Assembly: GCA_964580455.1 (NCBI GenBank)
Contig: CAZOKO010000118.1
Location: forward strand, 1-6,857
Length of the DNA stretch: 6,857 nucleotides
DNA from: CAZOKO01 sp964580455
GTDB taxonomy: Bacteria; Desulfobacterota; WTBG01
Direction: 5' to 3'
Both the position numbers and the translations under genes were made by a program. This document shows positions 5,602-6,857 of the stretch, piece after piece (positions within the stretch are counted from its first letter, which is position 1; the number at the start of each line of letters is the position of its first letter). The notes under the pieces are model-generated. The model was not told the origin of the DNA, ran no database searches, and worked only from the letters and a program-made list of their open reading frames with translations.

Positions 5602-6555
5602 TTAGTAATTAAAAGAATTTATTTTGATATTTCTATTCCCACTGTAGGTTCTAGGATGTTTTTTCTTTCTTTTCTTCCAACGATTGTTAATCCATGACCA
5701 CTGGTTTGGGTACATTCTGACATATTTCTCAATAACTTTCGTATAAACAGTGGTTATGGTGTAGATATCTTCAGGGATGTTGCCATTAGGATTATATTCA
5801 AGGTGTGGTTCAATAAAAATTTGATGAGAAAGATCTTCATTACGTACAATGAAGATTGGCATGATAGGAGCTCCTGTCCTCAAGGAGAGTAAGGCTGGAC
5901 CTATTGCTGTTGGGGCTGGCACCCCGAAAAATTCTACATCAATTTCTGAGCGTCTCTTTTTCTCATCGGCAATAAGACATATAATTTCATTCATTCTAAG
6001 GGAGTTGAGAATCTGACGAAGTGCTTTTGACCAGGGGTCAATGTAGATGAAACGACCACCTTGTTCGCTTTCAATTTTTCGGAGAACCCTAGCTATCCCT
6101 TGGTGTTTAGGCTCCTTTATCAGCATGGTAAAAGGATAACCTTCTCTTAGCATTTTAACCCCTAACAGAGTGAAATTTCCCAGATGGGCACTAACTGCTA
6201 TGACTCCCTTTCCATGAGAAAGGGCTTTATCCAGGTTTTCAGTTCCATGGACACTTATCCTATCAAGGATAGTATTTTTATTTTTTGTTCCCGAAAGGAG
6301 GGTTTCAGCAAGATTGAGCCCTAGATGATTTGCCAGCATTCTTGTAATGTTTTCTATATTTTGGTTATCATAAGACGAACCAAATGCAATCTTTAAGTTT
6401 TTTCTGATTCTTCTTCTGTATCGCCTGGTGGAACGTACATAAATAGATGAAATCTTTTTAGAAAGATTAAAAACAGCCCTCTCTGGTAAACGGTTAGTAA
6501 AGAAAAACGCTATCCTCAGCATTATAGCCAAGAGGTAGTAGACAAGTGACTTCAT
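5602..6555 (-). CDS. Lysophospholipid/lipid A-type acyltransferase (LpxL/HtrB-like family)
   Basis: The 317-residue product matches the family that adds secondary acyl chains to lipid A (or acylates a related lipid) at the inner membrane. An N-terminal hydrophobic segment (about 4-19) anchors it, and a very basic patch (RSTRRYRRRIRKN, 41-53) follows. The active-site region is SAHLGNF at 122-128, then VEFFGVPAPT (207-216), RTGAPIMP (226-233) and the C-terminal NQWSWINNRWK motif (284-294). The catalytic HX4(D/E) motif reads H124-LGNF-T129, with Thr where an acidic residue is usual. Related proteins with HLGNF-hydrophobic sequences exist to my knowledge, so this may be a subfamily with altered chemistry rather than a dead enzyme. 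AAGGAGA about 11 nt before the ATG is a good Shine-Dalgarno. It precedes the broken membrane gene. A tail rich in Lys, Arg and Asn (295-317) extends past the usual end. Confidence 0.85.
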   Translation of the reverse strand: MKSLVYYLLAIMLRIAFFFTNRLPERAVFNLSKKISSIYVRSTRRYRRRIRKNLKIAFGSSYDNQNIENITRMLANHLGLNLAETLLSGTKNKNTILDRISVHGTENLDKALSHGKGVIAVSAHLGNFTLLGVKMLREGYPFTMLIKEPKHQGIARVLRKIESEQGGRFIYIDPWSKALRQILNSLRMNEIICLIADEKKRRSEIDVEFFGVPAPTAIGPALLSLRTGAPIMPIFIVRNEDLSHQIFIEPHLEYNPNGNIPEDIYTITTVYTKVIEKYVRMYPNQWSWINNRWKKRKKKHPRTYSGNRNIKINSFNY

Positions 6556-6672
6556 TAATAAATAATCTCCTTCTCTTTCACTAAAGCTCTAACGTGTCGG
6601 AATTCCTACAACAGATAGATAATATTAGTCTTCCATTGACATTCGGGTTTTTACTACTAGCATGATTTATGA

Positions 6673-6686
6673 AATATTGCAATATT
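6673..6686. promoter_or_regulatory. Perfect 14-bp palindrome upstream of the acyltransferase gene
   Basis: AATATTGCAATATT is its own reverse complement and lies 118 bp before the acyltransferase start. It could be a dimeric regulator site or an accident of AT-rich DNA. I see no convincing promoter pair for the acyltransferase between it and the ATG: TTGCAA in the palindrome with TAGTAG 17 bp on is too poor at the -10. Confidence 0.3.
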
Positions 6687-6689
6687 GAT

Positions 6690-6806
6690 GTGTTCGTAAA
6701 AAGTCCAATTTGCTCCTTGTTTGTCATTCCTGCCCCGTGTCAAGTATGGGATAAACTTAAGCAGGAATTCAGTAATATCAGGTTGTTATGGACTCCCGCT
6801 TTCCCC
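6690..6806. repeat. Degenerate dispersed repeat of the 'TTCGTAAAAAGTC ... GTCATTCC' type
   Basis: The 302 bases after the acyltransferase start (6556-6857) contain no gene. Inside them, ttcgtaaaaagtcc (6692-6705) is followed by gtcattcctgcccc (6723-6736), gcaggaattcag (6761-6772) and ggactcccgctttcc (6790-6804). The arms attcctgc (6726-6733) and gcaggaat (6761-6768) are exact complements. Similar strings, usually GTCATTCCCGC ... GCGGGAATCCAG with a TGGATTCCCGC unit nearby, form short repeats in many environmental bacterial genomes. This copy has several mismatches and looks old. The resemblance is from memory. Confidence 0.45.
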
Positions 6807-6857
6807 CCCATGTTAGGATAGTTGTCACCTGTAAGAAGAAGGATACCCGGGAGAGAA

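Noticed and set aside
1..6857. CRISPR arrays, tRNA or rRNA genes, IS elements, toxin-antitoxin pairs
   Set aside because: No regularly spaced long repeats, no tRNA-like cloverleaf or rRNA sequence, and no transposase or toxin motifs were seen on either strand.

Overview
The window comes from an AT-rich, Gram-negative-type bacterial chromosome. The envelope genes support this: an ADP-heptose branch enzyme, a GT9 heptosyltransferase-like protein and a lipid A-type (LpxL/HtrB-like) acyltransferase. The taxon cannot be fixed from sequence alone. Gene content and scattered short repeat relics would suit an environmental lineage such as anammox Planctomycetota (Brocadiales) or Desulfobacterota, but that is only a guess. 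There are no phage, plasmid or IS genes and no RNA genes that I can see.

Layout. Positions 1-108 hold the 3' end of a plus-strand gene, probably TPR-rich. A 212-bp intergenic region follows, with four short tandem repeat units and a near-perfect hairpin directly before a plus-strand diacylglycerol/sphingosine-type lipid kinase (321-1277). Everything after that lies on the minus strand. Reading in the direction of transcription, the acyltransferase (6555-5602) is followed by a broken two-helix membrane gene, probably the N-terminus of a PAP2-type phosphatase (5547-5353), and then non-coding or decayed sequence. A good sigma70-type promoter at 5132-5104 then starts a four-gene operon: Gfo/Idh/MocA oxidoreductase (5064-4141), radical SAM enzyme (4131-2914), GT9 glycosyltransferase (2904-1909) and RfaE2 nucleotidyltransferase (1820-1332). 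The first three genes are separated by only 9 bp each. RfaE2 follows after an 88-bp gap carrying a short repeat and a possible secondary promoter.

How it fits together. RfaE2 makes ADP-heptose, the donor that a GT9 heptosyltransferase would add to the LPS inner core. The oxidoreductase and radical SAM enzyme could make or modify a sugar or carrier used by the same pathway, but their substrates are unknown. The acyltransferase, the broken PAP2-like gene and the lipid kinase all concern membrane lipids, so the whole window reads as a cell-envelope region.

The points most worth a second look are the uncharacterised oxidoreductase-radical SAM pair inside the heptose operon, the acyltransferase whose HX4(D/E) motif ends in Thr, the amber-interrupted decayed gene at 5191-5547, the hairpin with a TATAAT in each arm before the lipid kinase, and several short repeat relics in the intergenic spaces. 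I found no strong evidence of an entirely new system.
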